Assembly: GCA_015039365.1 (NCBI GenBank)
Contig: WION01000208.1
Coordinates: 1-64,000, forward strand
Length of the DNA stretch: 64,000 nt
Direction: 5' to 3'
Origin: Amanita rubescens
Taxonomy: Eukaryota > Basidiomycota > Agaricomycetes > Agaricales > Amanitaceae
A program made the translations under genes and the position numbers. Numbering within the stretch: position 1 is the first letter of the stretch; each line of letters opens with the position of its first letter. The notes below the pieces were generated by a model. That model did no database searches, was not told where the DNA came from, and saw only the letters and a list, made by a program, of their open reading frames with translations. Positions 1 through 12,900 of the stretch are shown in pieces.

Positions 1-508
1 GTCGTGAATGAAACAGCCCATGACCTTCGCGGTTCGCTTGACGGCTGGTGCTATCCCATCTATGGCAGGCTCATAGAATTGGAGGTAGTCCATTAGAGCG
101 TGAAGCTCTAGCCACAGTCGCTGGACGAGACAGACGGTGACCATCCCTCCTCGATAAGTCATAGGAACGGCTCGCAATCGATTAAGGGAACGCTCAAGAT
201 CGCTGGATAAAGATTCCAGTAGAGGATGCGACGAGAAAACTCTGATATCCGCTCTGCCCCGTGCCAATTTATCCAACAGCCATCTGCAACTCTTCTCCAA
301 ATCCAAAATCCATCCATACGCTAACTTTCTCATCCCAATCTCATCACCACCAAGTTTTTCAAAGTCTTGGTATTCTGGATCGCCCCATATTACCGAATTC
401 TCTGGAGATTCGCCTTTCCTAAGGATGCAGGCCAGATGAGGAAGCTTCCGTGAAAATGGCTGAGGCCATTGAGTGTGGTCATCATGGCCGTAGCGGCCAT
501 CGATCCGG

Positions 509-856
509 TGAAACAACGCAAGAGAGGCTGACTTGGGTGCAGCCTCCGAAATGCGATGCGGCCGGTGAGTTCGGCAGCACCGAAAGGTGCTCGTCCGAGC
601 TCGGTCGCACTCGTTGGCTCTCGGAACGTAGATGCGAAGTGCGGGGGAGAAGAAGATATATAAAATCAACTAACTACGACATAATATACTACATGCCTCA
701 TGTGCTACGTGTGTAATACGGTCCGAAACGTATCCGATACCGAGTCTCGGAGCTTCGGAACGTGGCTCCGAGGTTGAGGGTTCGAGCTGAAGGTGCGGTG
801 AGGGTTTCGGAGGGTTTCAGTGTCGGTTCCAGCATAGCCGGAACCGACACGTTACA
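509..856 (+). repeat. 5' LTR of TRIM-type element
   Basis: A 348-bp LTR with TG/CA ends and a TATA-like box near 655. It is about 99% identical to the partner at 2684-3031. Confidence 0.9.
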
Positions 857-2683
857 CCCGCTGGGGACTTATAAATGTTGACGTCCCCGTCAACCTGCGT
901 CGCGTCGGTGGATGAATGAGATGGGATGTCGGAAGTGAGGGAGGGATGTCGGTAGAGCAGCGGAGGCCGGTGGTGGTGTAGACGAGTGTCAGCTGGTTCC
1001 GATTGTGCGTAGGTAGTCGATGATTCAGAAGAGGAGTCGGCAGTGGCGATGAGGGGCTCAGTGGTTGTCAGTGGTCTCGGAATTAGTCTCGGTGGTAACC
1101 AGCGTGATGCGGAAGTGCTCGGCGGTGTGCGTGAATGCTCGGTTAGTCTGCAGCAAGGATGGCGTGTGGTGACCAACAACAGAGGGTGGCAGGGATTGGC
1201 TAGGAATGGTCCGATTCAGTTTTGAGCTTATTACCTTCGGTAACTGACAACGAAGCGCCTAGGGATACTTGATCCCGATTCAGTTTTGAGCTTATTCCCT
1301 TCGGTAACTGACAATGAAGCGCCTATGGATATCCCTACCACTTCCCTACCTCCTTCTGTGCTGGCGACAAAGCTCGGAGGTCGTTGGCGGTGTCGGTATT
1401 TGTCGGTGTGATGCAGTGGCTGTCGGAACGTGGGTTGAGCTGCAGTGGTGCCGGTAGTGACGAGACATGATGTTGAGGGTCCGATGAGCGTGAAAGGTGG
1501 CCGGAGAACTGAATACGGCTTCACCGTATGCCTATCCTGGGGAGAAAAGAAAAAAATGATGAAAAAAAATGATCCAGACTTGCGTGCATGGGCTCGGAGG
1601 CTGTTGGCGGTCTCGGCAGTCTCGGCGGTCTCGGCGTGATGTGGCAGCTGTCGGGATGTAGGGGAGGGTCGTGTCAAGGGTGCAGGATAGTCGGCAACAG
1701 TCGGTGTGGTGTGGTTGTCGTCCTTGGGGCTGAAGATGAAAGGTGCGTACGTTATATCCATTATCCGAGACATCCCAGCATCCCCCACATTCCATTTGAG
1801 CTTCAAGGCGATACGGGTCTACAGGAACGGTGCCGGTAGCGATAAGGTGTGCTGTTGAGGTCCGGTGAACGTGAAGCGTGGCCGTTTGAACGAATACGGC
1901 TACGCCGTATGCCTATTCTGGGGAGAAAAGAAAAAAAGAAGGTCGACTCGTGTTTGTAGGTGAGATGGCGCCGGTATAAGCTGGGGTACTGATGGCGTCC
2001 GAGAGACATGGGACGTGGCGGCGGAGGGCTGTGGCAAGTACGAGATGTGAAACGAGAGGAGGGAGCGCGGTCTACACGTGTTGGCGAAGCAGATAAGGTG
2101 GCAATAAGGAAGGGTCGGGTTGGGGTAGGAGTGAACGGGTATCATTCAGGGTGCGGCTGGCGTGGCTGGTAGATGCTGCAAGTCGGCTGTGGATGGGCTG
2201 TGACAGAAACTGATGGGGTGCGACGGGTTCCGATAAGGCTGTGGCAGGCCGTAGATGGGCCTAATAGAATCCGATGACTGTAGGTGTCAAGCAGCGGGGT
2301 GCGACGCAGAAGTGGTGCACGAGGCAGACATGTGCTGCAAGGCGATGCGTGCGGATGGGCTGCGATGGTGACTGATGGGATCCGATAAGCTCCGATAAGG
2401 CTGTGGCCGGTTGTAGACGTCGAGCAGCAGGGCACAAGCATTCGGGGCAATGCATGGCTGGTAGACGAGAGCTGATGAGGGCCAGTGGCAAGTAGCAGCG
2501 GTGTTGTGCATGTCAGCAGGATGGAATGCAGAAACGGCGCGTTTGGCGGTAACCAGGAGATGTATCCGAGTTGGGAATGAGCCGATGGGGCCGTCCAATA
2601 GAATGAGGCCTCCGGGGCCGTATGTGAATAGAAATGAGCGTAGCTGAGTGCGATCGAAGCTGGACCGAGCGGTGGGCTCCAGT

Positions 2684-3031
2684 TGAAACAACGCAAGAGA
2701 GGCTGACTTGGGTGCAGCCTCCGAAATGCGATGCGGCCGGTGAGTTTGGCAGCACCGAAAGGTGCTCGTCCGAGCTCGGTCGCACTCGTTGGCTCTCGGA
2801 ACGTAGATGCGAAGTGCGGGGGAGAAGAAGATATATAAAATCAACTAACTACGACATAATATACTACATGCCTCATGTGCTACGTGTGTAATACGGTCCG
2901 AAACGTATCCGATACCGAGTCTCGGAGCTTCGGAACGTGGCTCCGAGGTTGAGGGTTCGAGCCGAAGGTGCGGTGAGGGTTTCGGAGGGTTTCAGTGTCG
3001 GTTCCAGCATAGCCGGAACCGACACGTTACA
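2684..3031 (+). repeat. 3' LTR of TRIM-type element
   Basis: The second 348-bp LTR copy, followed by the CCGG target duplication at 3032-3035. Confidence 0.9.
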
Positions 3032-3364
3032 CCGGGCATATACCATACAATTGGGGCCAGGGGGTAAGAATATATCTTGGGCGTTAGGGGTGGTGATATA
3101 GAATTCAGGTCGCGTCGGATGAAGCGCAGCGACACGCCCGTCGAATGGCCCCGAAGGTGCTGAAACAAGATTACGTTACAAAGGGAATGATAGTACTCTC
3201 GTAGCTTACCTGCGGGATTGCGGTTCCGGAGGAAATCTTTGACATTGAATTGCAACATACTTGAAGTAAGGGATTTGATAGTGACTATGAGGAGGCTAAC
3301 GGAACCAGGAGATAGATGGGCCGAAAGTCCTGGAAACAGTCTTGAATCACGAGTGGGCTGCAGA

Positions 3365-4235
3365 GGAGGGCGACGCAGAGTCGTACACACGAGAGCGACC
3401 GCAGTCAAGCTCAGCGACGGAATCCAGATGCTGTTAATGTGGATAGTGGGTGACGCAGAGTCGTACCCAGGGAGCGACCGAAGTCAAACTCTGCGGAGTT
3501 GGCGAAGTAGAAGAAGTATCCGGCAGGATGGGCAGGATGAGCGAGGGAGGGATAGCGGTCCTGGTTGTGCCAGATGCTGTTAAAGTGGATAGTGGGCGAC
3601 GGAGAGTCGTACCCAGGGAGTGACCAAAGTCAAACTCTGCGATTGGTGAAAGGAAGAAGTATTGGGCGGGATGGGCAGGATGAGGGAGAGATAGCGGTGA
3701 AGGCAAGGTGGGATGACCCGATGTGTGAGATACAGCCGTGGGTGACTTGAGCGTGACTCGGACTGGGCCGTGGGCCCTTAGCTCTGATTATGTCGCCTCT
3801 CCGCTCTCACCGCTCTCCTCACTTCCCCTGCTCCCCCCGCTGGACTCCAAGACTGGGCGACAAGGTAGTCTAACATTGGGCCTTGTTGTTCTCGTTGCTT
3901 TAGTTCTGCTTGCATGGGATCTCCAGGAGTTTGACTTTGGTCGCTCCATGGGTATGACTCTCCGTTGCCCACTATCCACGAACGGTATACGACTTCTGGC
4001 TCTCGCAACCAGGAGCTTGACTGCGGTCGCTCTTGTGGGTACGACTCTGCGTCACCCATCTGGCGTGTCAGTCATCAGTTTCAGTCATGTGGAGCGCTTG
4101 GTGACGACCCTGGCACCGCCTCTATCATTGTTGCCATCTGATGGCCGTGATCACTGCCTCTCCCCGCTGGACACCAATGAGTTTGACTTCGGTTGCTCCA
4201 AGGGTACGACTCTGCGTCGCCCACTATCTATGCTA
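3365..4235. repeat. Inverted array of a ~45-bp dispersed repeat
   Basis: A motif pairing GACGCAGAGTCGTACCC with AGCGACCGAAGTCAAACTC occurs near 3369, 3451 and 3598. It returns in the opposite orientation near 3929, 4015 and 4179, often next to GTGGATAGTGGG or its complement. The two halves face each other. No frame here looks coding. Confidence 0.7.
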
Positions 4236-5143
4236 CGTCGGCGGGCGTCTTATGTTCGAAAGGCAAAAGGTGCTCATGTATGGGATCGGTTATGGCTGTC
4301 CAGAAAGCGTTCGACTTACCGGGTTGCCCGAACACTGTAATCTCAGTATGCTTAATTCCTTGTTCCGCTGCACAATATCTTATCAATCGGATCAAGGACA
4401 GTCAGGGACACGATACCAAACTCTTTCGTTGCTGGGGGTCCGAGGCACCATTTTTTTATTTGAAATTTATGTTGTACCTATATCTTGTGTTGAATGTAAG
4501 GATATCGTCCTGATTCCTGATGTCTTTACCTGAAGAAGACAATTGTGCTGTCCGTGCAGATGGTACACTGAAGGAAGCCAGTGAAATCAAATGGCTACAC
4601 TCCCCAAGCGATGAAACACGTGAGCTTCCCCCAGATGAGCCAGGCCCTTTCGAAAGCACTCGGGAAGCGACTCAGGAAGCGACCCCCCCACCAGCTCCAC
4701 CTCAAAGAGAGGCTGGCAAGCGCCAGATCAAGCTAAGTAACAAACTTCAACAACAACCCACCCTCGAGCGTTTTGTCATTGCCGGTATGTTGCTTTGTGT
4801 CCCCTGCTGCTTATATCGCTCATGCGGGGATCAAGGCAATCGTACTGTCATTAGTAGCTCATCCAGAACGAATGCTGTGGGAAGTACAAGCAACTCTCGT
4901 ACCAAGTCAGTTTCGGTTAAAAACCAGACTACACGTACGCGTTTGACGACTCAGGCAGCTGCAAAAGTTTCCGTATCTGGGACTAAACGCCCAGCCCCAA
5001 AGGATTCAGAGATTGAAAGCGAAGTCCAGAAGCGTCTCAAACACTCGAGGACTGCAACGACTACAACCTTTGCTAGGAACGAGCACTCTGATGAAGACAA
5101 CGGCCCTCAGACTTTCAGCGAGGATGACGGTGACCTATACGAC

Positions 5144-5547
5144 TGACGAAGTTATCTTATCTAATCTAAGATAACAAGGAGATCTTATCTTATCTGCTTA
5201 CTAAGCAGATTAGGATATATATAGATAGAACCTTGTAGAAGGTTCTAGTACGCTTGCGTCATCCTTACTGTGGATGGCGCCATATGACACCATAGCTGCG
5301 CATGACATCAGCGCAGCTCCATATTTCCATATATGAGTATGACATATGTAGTTACATATATTTACCTATGTTGTTACCTATTAGGACACAGACAGTATAT
5401 AAACCTGCTATGTACCGTAGAATAGGAACAAGCTCTCTTAACCTCCTACCACCATCTTCTCAGCTGAGTGGTCAGCTACTGTACACATCGGGTAAGCTAT
5501 CGCTTTAACTCCTCGACGCTGCGCTACTGGGCGTTTCCCTTTCGTCA
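5144..5547 (+). repeat. 5' LTR of Copia-1
   Basis: A 404-bp LTR nearly identical to 13062-13465 (for example AACAAGGAG versus AACAATGAG near its start). It has a TATA-like AGTATATAAACC near 5393. A GG|GTAAGC splice-donor-like site is at 5492. Confidence 0.95.
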
Positions 5548-5563
5548 GGTTATGGGCCCCGAC
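5548..5563 (+). promoter_or_regulatory. Primer-binding site for half of initiator tRNA-Met
   Basis: GGTTATGGGCCCCGAC directly follows the LTR. It complements the 5' half of an initiator-Met anticodon stem ending at the CAU loop (GGGCCCATAACC), not a tRNA 3' CCA end. Drosophila copia and yeast Ty5 are primed this way. The same site is present in two other Copia elements of this window. Confidence 0.75.
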
Positions 5564-5689
5564 ATGGTATTGCTTGTCGACGCTATCGCCAACGACGTAC
5601 GCGATGTGTGAACACAGGTATAGTATCGTGCGGGTCTGTGTACTTGTAGCACCGTTGATTACAGCTAACCCTTGCACCTGCTATAAGAG

Positions 5690-6120
5690 CTAATGACATG
5701 CGCCCGGACCCTAGGGCTAAGGGGGATCTCCTAGACACCCAGGGATAAGGGTACAACCTACGTTTCTCAGGGCTGGCATGGCAACCCTGACCCCCACGGA
5801 GTTTTACTTGCCCTCCGTGACGTGATTGGGGTATTCATGCACGATATAACATCATAAGCCCATTAGAGGCTTTATAATACAATATGGCTCGTAGATAGCT
5901 ATTCTAGTATAAAGGACGTGCTGACATCCCATTTGGGGTGGTACACGCAGTCTATTGAGGATGCGCCCTTAGGGACTCCTCTAGTCGGAATGTTCTATAG
6001 GAACATTCTAAGTTTAGGCTCTGTGGTGATCCCACAATCCTACCTAGATAGCTTCATATTGTTTACCGGTCGTGCTTACATAGCTGTCTGGGGGGTTTAT
6101 GGACCAGAAGCTATTTCTAT
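5690..6120 (+). ncRNA. Structured RNA leader of Copia-1
   Basis: This non-coding leader aligns with 36020-36470 of Copia-2. Helices with paired changes between the copies are CAGGG/CCCTG (5768-5772, 5785-5789), CACGGAG/CTCCGTG (5795-5801, 5813-5819), GAATGTTC/GAACATTC (5988-5995, 6001-6008), TGTGG/CCACA (6022-6026, 6032-6036) and ATAGCT/AGCTAT (6080-6085, 6109-6114). The loop CTGGCATGGCAA is identical in both. I could not match it to group I or II introns, hammerhead or HDV-type ribozymes. A packaging signal or internal ribosome entry site is possible. Confidence 0.65.
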
Positions 6121-6380
6121 TCCTGGAACAAACTGTTCTCCCCCGTTCAAGGGGATCCAGGGGAGAAATGCCGTTTTGCGCGCTCCCAGTTCCAGGACCA
6201 TATGCATGTCATCTCTTACAGGTAGCACATTCACACACACGGGTACACGTCCAAGGTGGTGGCGTCCTAGCATGTCCATGCTTGGAGCAGCTCATAAGCT
6301 GCACGAATGGGTTGTTGTCGTTTTCGTAATGACACCTCATTAATTGTTCCAATTTTAGATATAAATCTTCGCTCCAGCCT

Positions 6381-6944
6381 ATGAGCCGTCGAGCTAGAAG
6401 ATATAATAGATTAGCAGAAGACCTAAATAGGCTAAACAACCTATTTCCAAGTTCATCTTCCGACAGTGAACTTGAATCGCTGACTGCAAACTTTGCAAGC
6501 AGTTCAGCTCGCATTACTACCCGGCCCGTTAACCGGATAGTACCGACATACCCATCTGCCTCATCATCCGAGGACGAATTAGATCGTGATCCAAACGATT
6601 ATTACGTCCCGCGAGCAGATACTCCACTTCCTGTATATTTACCAGGAACAGCTCATCATTCAGCAGGTGTCCATACCTCGCTGATAAATCGTCAGTACAG
6701 ACTTGAAACTGACACGTTTCGATCCGGTTTCACATTAACCGACGAAATACGGTTCCGAAGATCTCTAATTGAAGATCGAGGACCCGAATATAGCGAGATA
6801 GAACCATTCTCGCAACACAGCTCAAGTTCATTCAGCTCATTAGCTGAACGAAACCAAATCATCACACAACAAAGGTTCCGAAGAACCTTTCTACAACTCT
6901 TTCTTGCCGCCTTCCTCGCATCACTCTCAATCTTCGTTATCTAA
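6381..6944 (+). CDS. Upstream ORF of Copia-1 with C-terminal transmembrane segment
   Basis: A 187-residue frame between the leader and gag. It is Ser- and Arg-rich, with acidic stretches, and ends in a hydrophobic tail (LQLFLAAFLASLSIFVI) fitting a C-terminal membrane anchor. I see no signal peptide. Its stop lies 6 nt before the Gag-Pol ATG, so coupled reinitiation is likely. Copia-2 has a counterpart at the same place sharing the motif TPLPVY and a similar hydrophobic end. An acceptor-like AATTTTAG ends at 6358, just upstream. I know no named family for it. It could be membrane targeting, an env-like remnant or a regulator. Coding status rests on conservation between two elements. Confidence 0.6.
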   Translation: MSRRARRYNRLAEDLNRLNNLFPSSSSDSELESLTANFASSSARITTRPVNRIVPTYPSASSSEDELDRDPNDYYVPRADTPLPVYLPGTAHHSAGVHTSLINRQYRLETDTFRSGFTLTDEIRFRRSLIEDRGPEYSEIEPFSQHSSSSFSSLAERNQIITQQRFRRTFLQLFLAAFLASLSIFVI

Positions 6945-6950
6945 AGAAAG

Positions 6951-9900
6951 ATGTCCGAAGATTCAGCATCACTCTCCACTGTCCCCTTACTTAAGGGAGA
7001 CAATTACCGCTTGTGGGCTCGCAAAATGACGGCCTATTTACAAGTAAAAGGAATCTACAAATACATGAGAGATTCCTTTATCCAACCTCTAGATCTAAAC
7101 GCCACTGAGCAGGCAACACTTGAAGCTCATAACTTCGATGCTGTATTGCCTGCAGAAGCCGGTGAAGCTCCTCTGCCGGCCCCAATACCGGCAAATATCC
7201 AAGCTCTACTAGATCAGAGAGACACATATTTAGAGTGGCTCTCTGATAATGAGAAAGCCCTGGGTTCAATTATGCTCCGTTTGAGCGATTCTATCGCGGA
7301 GATATATGATACAGGTGCTCATCTCAATGCAAGGGTCCTTTGGGTCGCCTTGCGACAGAGATACGGAGATACCGGCCGAACCGGTACCTTCAACGAATTC
7401 CAGGCTGCACTGGATTGGAAGCTTGATGAAAGAAGGGACCCTGAACAGTCCCTTAATGAAATTATCGCCAAATTTGAGCGATTAACAGGACAGGGTTTCT
7501 CGCTACCCAAAGAACAAAAAGCGATGATAATTGTCCGCGGTGTTCCGCATCGTTGGGACAATTTTGTAGGAGCCGTTTTGGCAACTGCACCGGCGGCTGG
7601 CCTAACAGTCCAGCACGTTGCAATTCAGATTAGGGAAGAATGGAGAAGGCGACACTCAAGTGTCGCACATACGACCGCACAAATGGCGCGGGGTGACCTG
7701 CAACAAAGAATTGGTGGACAGGCACCCTGGCAAGGTCGTGGGCGAGGACGTGGACGAGGCCGCGGAGGATTCCGTGGCCGTGGACGAGGTCGTGGTGGTT
7801 TTCAACCATACACACCACAAAACCAGCAACCAGTAGTGGGAGCTGGTAACGCTCCAAGGTTACCGGAGCAACAGCAGCAGTGGCAGGGTCAAATGACCAA
7901 TCAAACACGTGGCCGAAACTGGCAACGTAATAGACAACTTCGCCAAACCGCGAAGGCCAATCGAGCGGCAGCACGAGCTGACGCTCATCAAACAACCTCA
8001 GGCATGACCTATACTGGGCAAAACCAAACTCAGTATACTGCTGCACCGGCCATACTTGGCCACCATTCCATTGTACCATTTGTACAAGGATCGTCCACTG
8101 GGAGAATAGAAGAAGTTACTCCCATGCAAGAAGAACCCCTTATAGAAGGGGCATATGATGATCAGCCGAATGATAACTTCACGGCTTTCGACGATTATGA
8201 TATGAAGAATTATGATGATTCTGCATATGATGATTATTATAATGACGAGTGGGTAAAATCTTATTTTAGTACAGATTGGGCTAACTCTTATTCAGTGGAC
8301 GTATGTAAAACAATCTCAGATTCTGTAATTGTATATAACATGGAATGTAATAAAAATTCATGTAAATCTAAAAACGTCCCAATGAGAGTTAGCCCTATAA
8401 GTCCAAACTATAAAAATAAGATTCACATTGCCTATCCAATGCATACAACGGGAAATCAACATCAGCACATAATATGTGCTGGTAGAACGGACAATTGCAA
8501 ATGTCCTTCCTGTTGTACAGAACGGACTGGAGAAACACTATGGATGTGTGACTCCGGTGCATCTGAGCATTTTACCTTTAATCTGAATGATTTTTCAGAT
8601 TATAAACCTTTTGATAAAGTGAAACTGGTAAAAACAGCAGATGGCACATCCGATCTAATTGGACAAGGCACTGTTATTTTTATTCATAAATTATCTAATG
8701 GAACAAGCCACCTTGTGAAACTGTACCCCGTGTTATACATGCCGCGTCTTAACATACGACTTGTTTCGAATGGCATGTTGTGTAAGCAAGGGTTACTGGC
8801 GTCACAAGACGATCAACGGATCACCTTTTCCTATAAAGATGGTAAAAAGGAAATATATCTTGAAGCAAGTTATCGCAATCAAGATACATTAACTTTATGC
8901 ACAGGACGTATTATTCATAAAAACGTCCACAAAGTGCCACCATTCTTTGAAAGAGAATCTGTCAATACATATACACACATTGATAAGGCTCCACCTGTTG
9001 AAACTTACACAGTAAATGAAAGTGTATCAACGTACGATATATGGCATAAACGTCTAGGTCACCCTGGTAAAGATGTGTTCCAACATCTTAAAGGACACGT
9101 AAAAGGGTTTGAAAAAGGCGATCTTCCCAAACCATCCCCAAATCTTCGATGTGAAGGATGCTTAAAAGGAAAAATGAAGGCAAAAACTTACAAAGAATCC
9201 AAAAAGCGGGCATCACGTCCGCTTGAAATGATCCACATGGACTTAAAAGAGTTTCCAACTCAGTCTTATCACAAATACAAGTATATACTTGTTGTGGTCG
9301 ATGATTATTCATCGTATGTATGGATCGGATTCCTTAAACACAAGTCAGATACAACTGAAGTGTTCCAGCGTTGGTTCACGAAAGTTTCTGCACTTAACAA
9401 ACGAATACTCTACCTCCGTTCCGATCGAGGGGGGGAATTCGTAAATAAAGCCTTTAAAGATTTCCTTGACAAAAATGGCATTCAACACCAAACATTGGCA
9501 CCTCATATACATCAGCAAAATGGACGAGCTGAACGAATGATTCAGACTTTAAATGATAAGTCTGAAGCTATGCGGCTCGATGCATGTATACCGAGATCTT
9601 GGTGGGAATTTTCAATCGAAACAGCTGTACACGTATACAATAGAACCCCAATTGTGCGTGGCAACTGGAAAACGCCTTGGGAACTTTTATATAGTTCCCT
9701 TCCTGACGTTCAATACTTTAAAGTATTCGGATGTGAAGCTTGGGTCTTTATCCCAGTTGAAAAACGTTCTGATAAACTATCTCCAAAATCAGAACTTATG
9801 ACCTTTGTCGGGTATGAACTAGGATCAAAAGCATATAAATTTATGGATTCCAATAACGCGCTAGTCATATCCGCCCAAGCCACATTCTTTGAAGACAGAT

Positions 9901-12900
9901 TTCCTCGCAAAGGAAAAAGTGATATTATTATTACTAAAGATCTTGCACCAATCCTTCTCGATAATCGAGACACTAATAATGGTATTCCATCCCCTTCCCC
10001 TGTTAGGGGAAGACAATTTGGTCGCAGGCGCACACAATCTCCTCTACCAGCTGACTCTGTAGAGGGAGGAGATCCTGAAAGCGACTCAAGCTCCAGCTCC
10101 GGTCACTCGGGCGATAAACCGGCATCAGTGAAACGAGAATCTTTATCACCCCTATCAGATGGCCTTAAAACTCCGTCTTGGGGATTAAAATCTCGTAGTC
10201 CAACACCGGATGAAGCTGATAAACCGGATAGTCCTGATATCAGAAAAGGTTCCACCATGGATGATCTTAGAAGGAGATTCCAAGAAACCATGAGGAACAT
10301 TGACGATGAACTAGAGGACCTTGAAGCAGGAGAAAGAACTCGCCTGCTGGAACAAAACAGTGGACTTCGTGACAGGCACACGAATATAGATATTTGTAGA
10401 CGCAATGCGGATGAAATCATGAAAAGATTTGTCCCTGACAGAAGTCCACCACGTACGAATACTAGAGAACAAGTTTTAGATATTAGAAAAAGACTTGCAG
10501 AAAGATTCGCACCAGATAGGAATCTTGAACGAACTGATAAAGATCGTAAATCAATCTCTGAATTTAAAAAGGAGATTGATGAACAAATTCCAATGCCAGA
10601 TTTAACTTTTAATAAAGTTAGAATGGAATTTGGCAAACGATCAACCGTTCAAAAACCTATAAATCCAGCAGATTATATCCCTGAAACAATTAGACCATCA
10701 TCCAAAGCCATGGGAAAACGCAGAGAAAGATCCAAATCTTTAGATAGATCTCATAGACCTCGTAGCAAACAGAGGCTAAATGAACCCACTCCAGTGGCAC
10801 CCCCACCGGCAGTAGTTCCCCGAAGATCTAACCGTGTTCCCAAGCCAATTATACGTAAAGACAATGCGTATGGTGAAAAGAAAGCAGTTGAAATAGAAAA
10901 AGAAATTCTCAGACAAAGAGATCTGATCAAATATCAGATTGACAATTATGAGAATGACTTTGGTGGTCGAATCCCAAATAAGGATGCGGCTGCACGCTTC
11001 AATCCAACTGCTAAAACACCACCCTCAAGATCTATGGATATAGATCCAAAGGCGACGATGGCTAGGATGATCAAAGAGTGTGGAAATGACTTCATGCATT
11101 TCTTACTCGCGAATATGATACCAAGAGAAGAAATTCGAACGTATCAATATAGGGATATATATAAGATCAAAGGTGAAAATATTGATCTATATAAGCAGTG
11201 GCGAACTGCTATGGAAGACGAGTTCAAATCTCTTCAAAATAGAGATATATGGGAATTAATGGAATTACCAAAAGGGCGTAACCCAATAAAGTGTCGTTGG
11301 GTTTATGATATTAAGTCGGATGGCCGTAAAAAGGCACGACTTGTCGCCAAAGGCTTTAGCCAACGCCTGGGATTGGATTATGATGAAACATTCTCGCCGG
11401 TAGCGAGATATGAAACCATTAGACTTCTTCTGGCAACAAGTGCTTTAGAAAATTGGGATATTGAAGCACTTGACGTTAAAACTGCTTTCCTCTATGGCGA
11501 TTTAGACGAGGAAATATATATGCAACAACCAGAAGGTTTCATCATTAAAGGACAAGAATCTAAAGTATATAAACTTAAGAAAGCTATTTATGGCTTAAAA
11601 CAAGCATCGTACGCTTGGAATAAACAAGCAGACAAATCCTTGAAGTCCCTAGGATTTAAACGATGCTTAGCCGACTCTGGCATATATGTCAGAACCACAG
11701 ATAAAGATATTACCATATGTGTAATATATGTGGACGATATACTTTTCATAGGAGACAAAACCGAAACAATTTCATATATCAAAAAGGAGTTTATGAAAAT
11801 GTGGGAATGTCGAGACCTAGGAAAAGTCAAAGAATACTTGGGCATCAGAATCAATTACGACCGAGCGATTGGTACGCTTGTAATAGATCAAGCTGCCTAT
11901 GCAAAGACAGTCGTTGAACGCTTTGGCTTGTTAAATTGCAAGCCGGTGTCAACTCCTTTACCTGCAGGATATGTACCTGCTAAAAACACCTCTGAAGCAT
12001 CCTCCGAAGATAGATCCTATTATCAACAAATAATTGGATCGTTATTGTATCTCGCCTTAGGAACTAGGCCTGATATTGCTTATGCTGTTATCTTAATGTC
12101 GCAATTTTCAGTTAATCCATCTTACGACCACATCCAAAGGGCGCTTTATATAGTAAAATATATAGCGCACACCCTTGACACACGAATCACCTATTCCAGA
12201 AATGGGAAAGGCTTCGTTGCTTATGCAGACGCAGATTGGGCGTCTGACAGAGAGACTAGAGTCTCGGTTACAGGCTATGCCTTAACTTTGGCAGGGGGTG
12301 CAGTTTGTTGGGTTTCTCGAAAACAGAAAACAGTTGCGTTGTCATCAACGGAAGCTGAATATATGGCAATGTCCGATGCCTCACGTCAAATTATGTGGGT
12401 ACTAAACCTATACCAAGAATTAGGTTTCCCCTTGGGCGGCATTGACCTTCTTTGCGATAATCAGGGTGCGATATTTCTGGCATCAAACCCTGCACAACAG
12501 CACAAATCAAAACACATTTCCATTCGCTATCATTACATTAGGGAACGTGTTGAACAAAAAGAGATCAATCTTTATTACGTTCCCACCAATCAACAAATAG
12601 CGGACTTAATGACTAAGAACCTGAATAGAGAGAAAATTCAGTTCTTTATAAATGAATTAGGAATCACTGTTAATGTTACTCCATATCCCACTATCAAAAT
12701 GCATAGTGCAAGTCACTGGATACACCTTTCAGCCGAAGGGTTAAATGGAGTTGAAGCAACATTCATGTATACGAACAAGCGACAAAATTTCATTCGTGAT
12801 ATGCTTGATCCGAAAGTACCAAAGGATACGTTCATGAATAGAAAAGAAGATCTTCTACCAAAACCAGTTAGAGATCGTATTATGAAGATATACGAACCTA

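Larger units (their letters stand above)
509..3031 (+). mobile_element. Non-autonomous LTR retrotransposon (TRIM/LARD type)
   Basis: Two 348-bp direct repeats (509-856 and 2684-3031) begin TGAAACAACG and end CGTTACA (TG...CA). I counted two differences between them, so the insertion is young. A 4-bp target duplication CCGG flanks the element (505-508 and 3032-3035). The 1.8-kb interior holds no gag, protease, integrase or reverse transcriptase frame, so it must move with enzymes from another element. A TATA-like GATATATAAAAT near 655 supports the plus orientation. I cannot assign the primer-binding site; TGGGGAC starts at 861 but matches no tRNA I am sure of. Shorter local duplications occur inside, near 1207/1268 and 1467/1848. 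Confidence 0.88.
1..3258 (-). pseudogene. Uncharacterised fungal protein gene, 5' part, split by an LTR element
   Basis: The likely start is the ATG at 3258, giving MLQFNVKDF. A 50-bp intron with GTAAG donor and TTTCAG acceptor lies at 3160-3209. The second exon runs from 3159 and is interrupted at 3031-509 by an LTR element. Removing the element and one copy of the 4-bp duplication CCGG gives one unbroken frame that leaves the window at position 1. Visible residues include DIFLPPGPNCMVY, WPQPFSRKLPHLACILRKGE and KLARGRADIRVF. I recognise no catalytic motif or named domain; families of this look recur in mushroom genomes. The 3' part lies outside the window, so length and function are unknown. 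The frame had no internal stop before the insertion, which argues for a recently working gene. Confidence 0.7.

Noticed and set aside
509..856. This repeat as part of a protein gene (88-codon frame repeated at 2634)
   Set aside because: The frame lies in the LTR and recurs only because the LTR does.
5302..5508. 68-codon frame also found at 13220-13426
   Set aside because: The two copies are simply the two LTRs of Copia-1; nothing suggests translation.
5690..6120. Group I intron, group II domain V, hammerhead or HDV-like ribozyme in the Copia leader
   Set aside because: The GGCATGGCAA loop recalls HDV, but the nested pseudoknot is not visible; no CUGAUGA/GAAA hammerhead core, group I P/Q/R/S elements or AGC domain V triad found.
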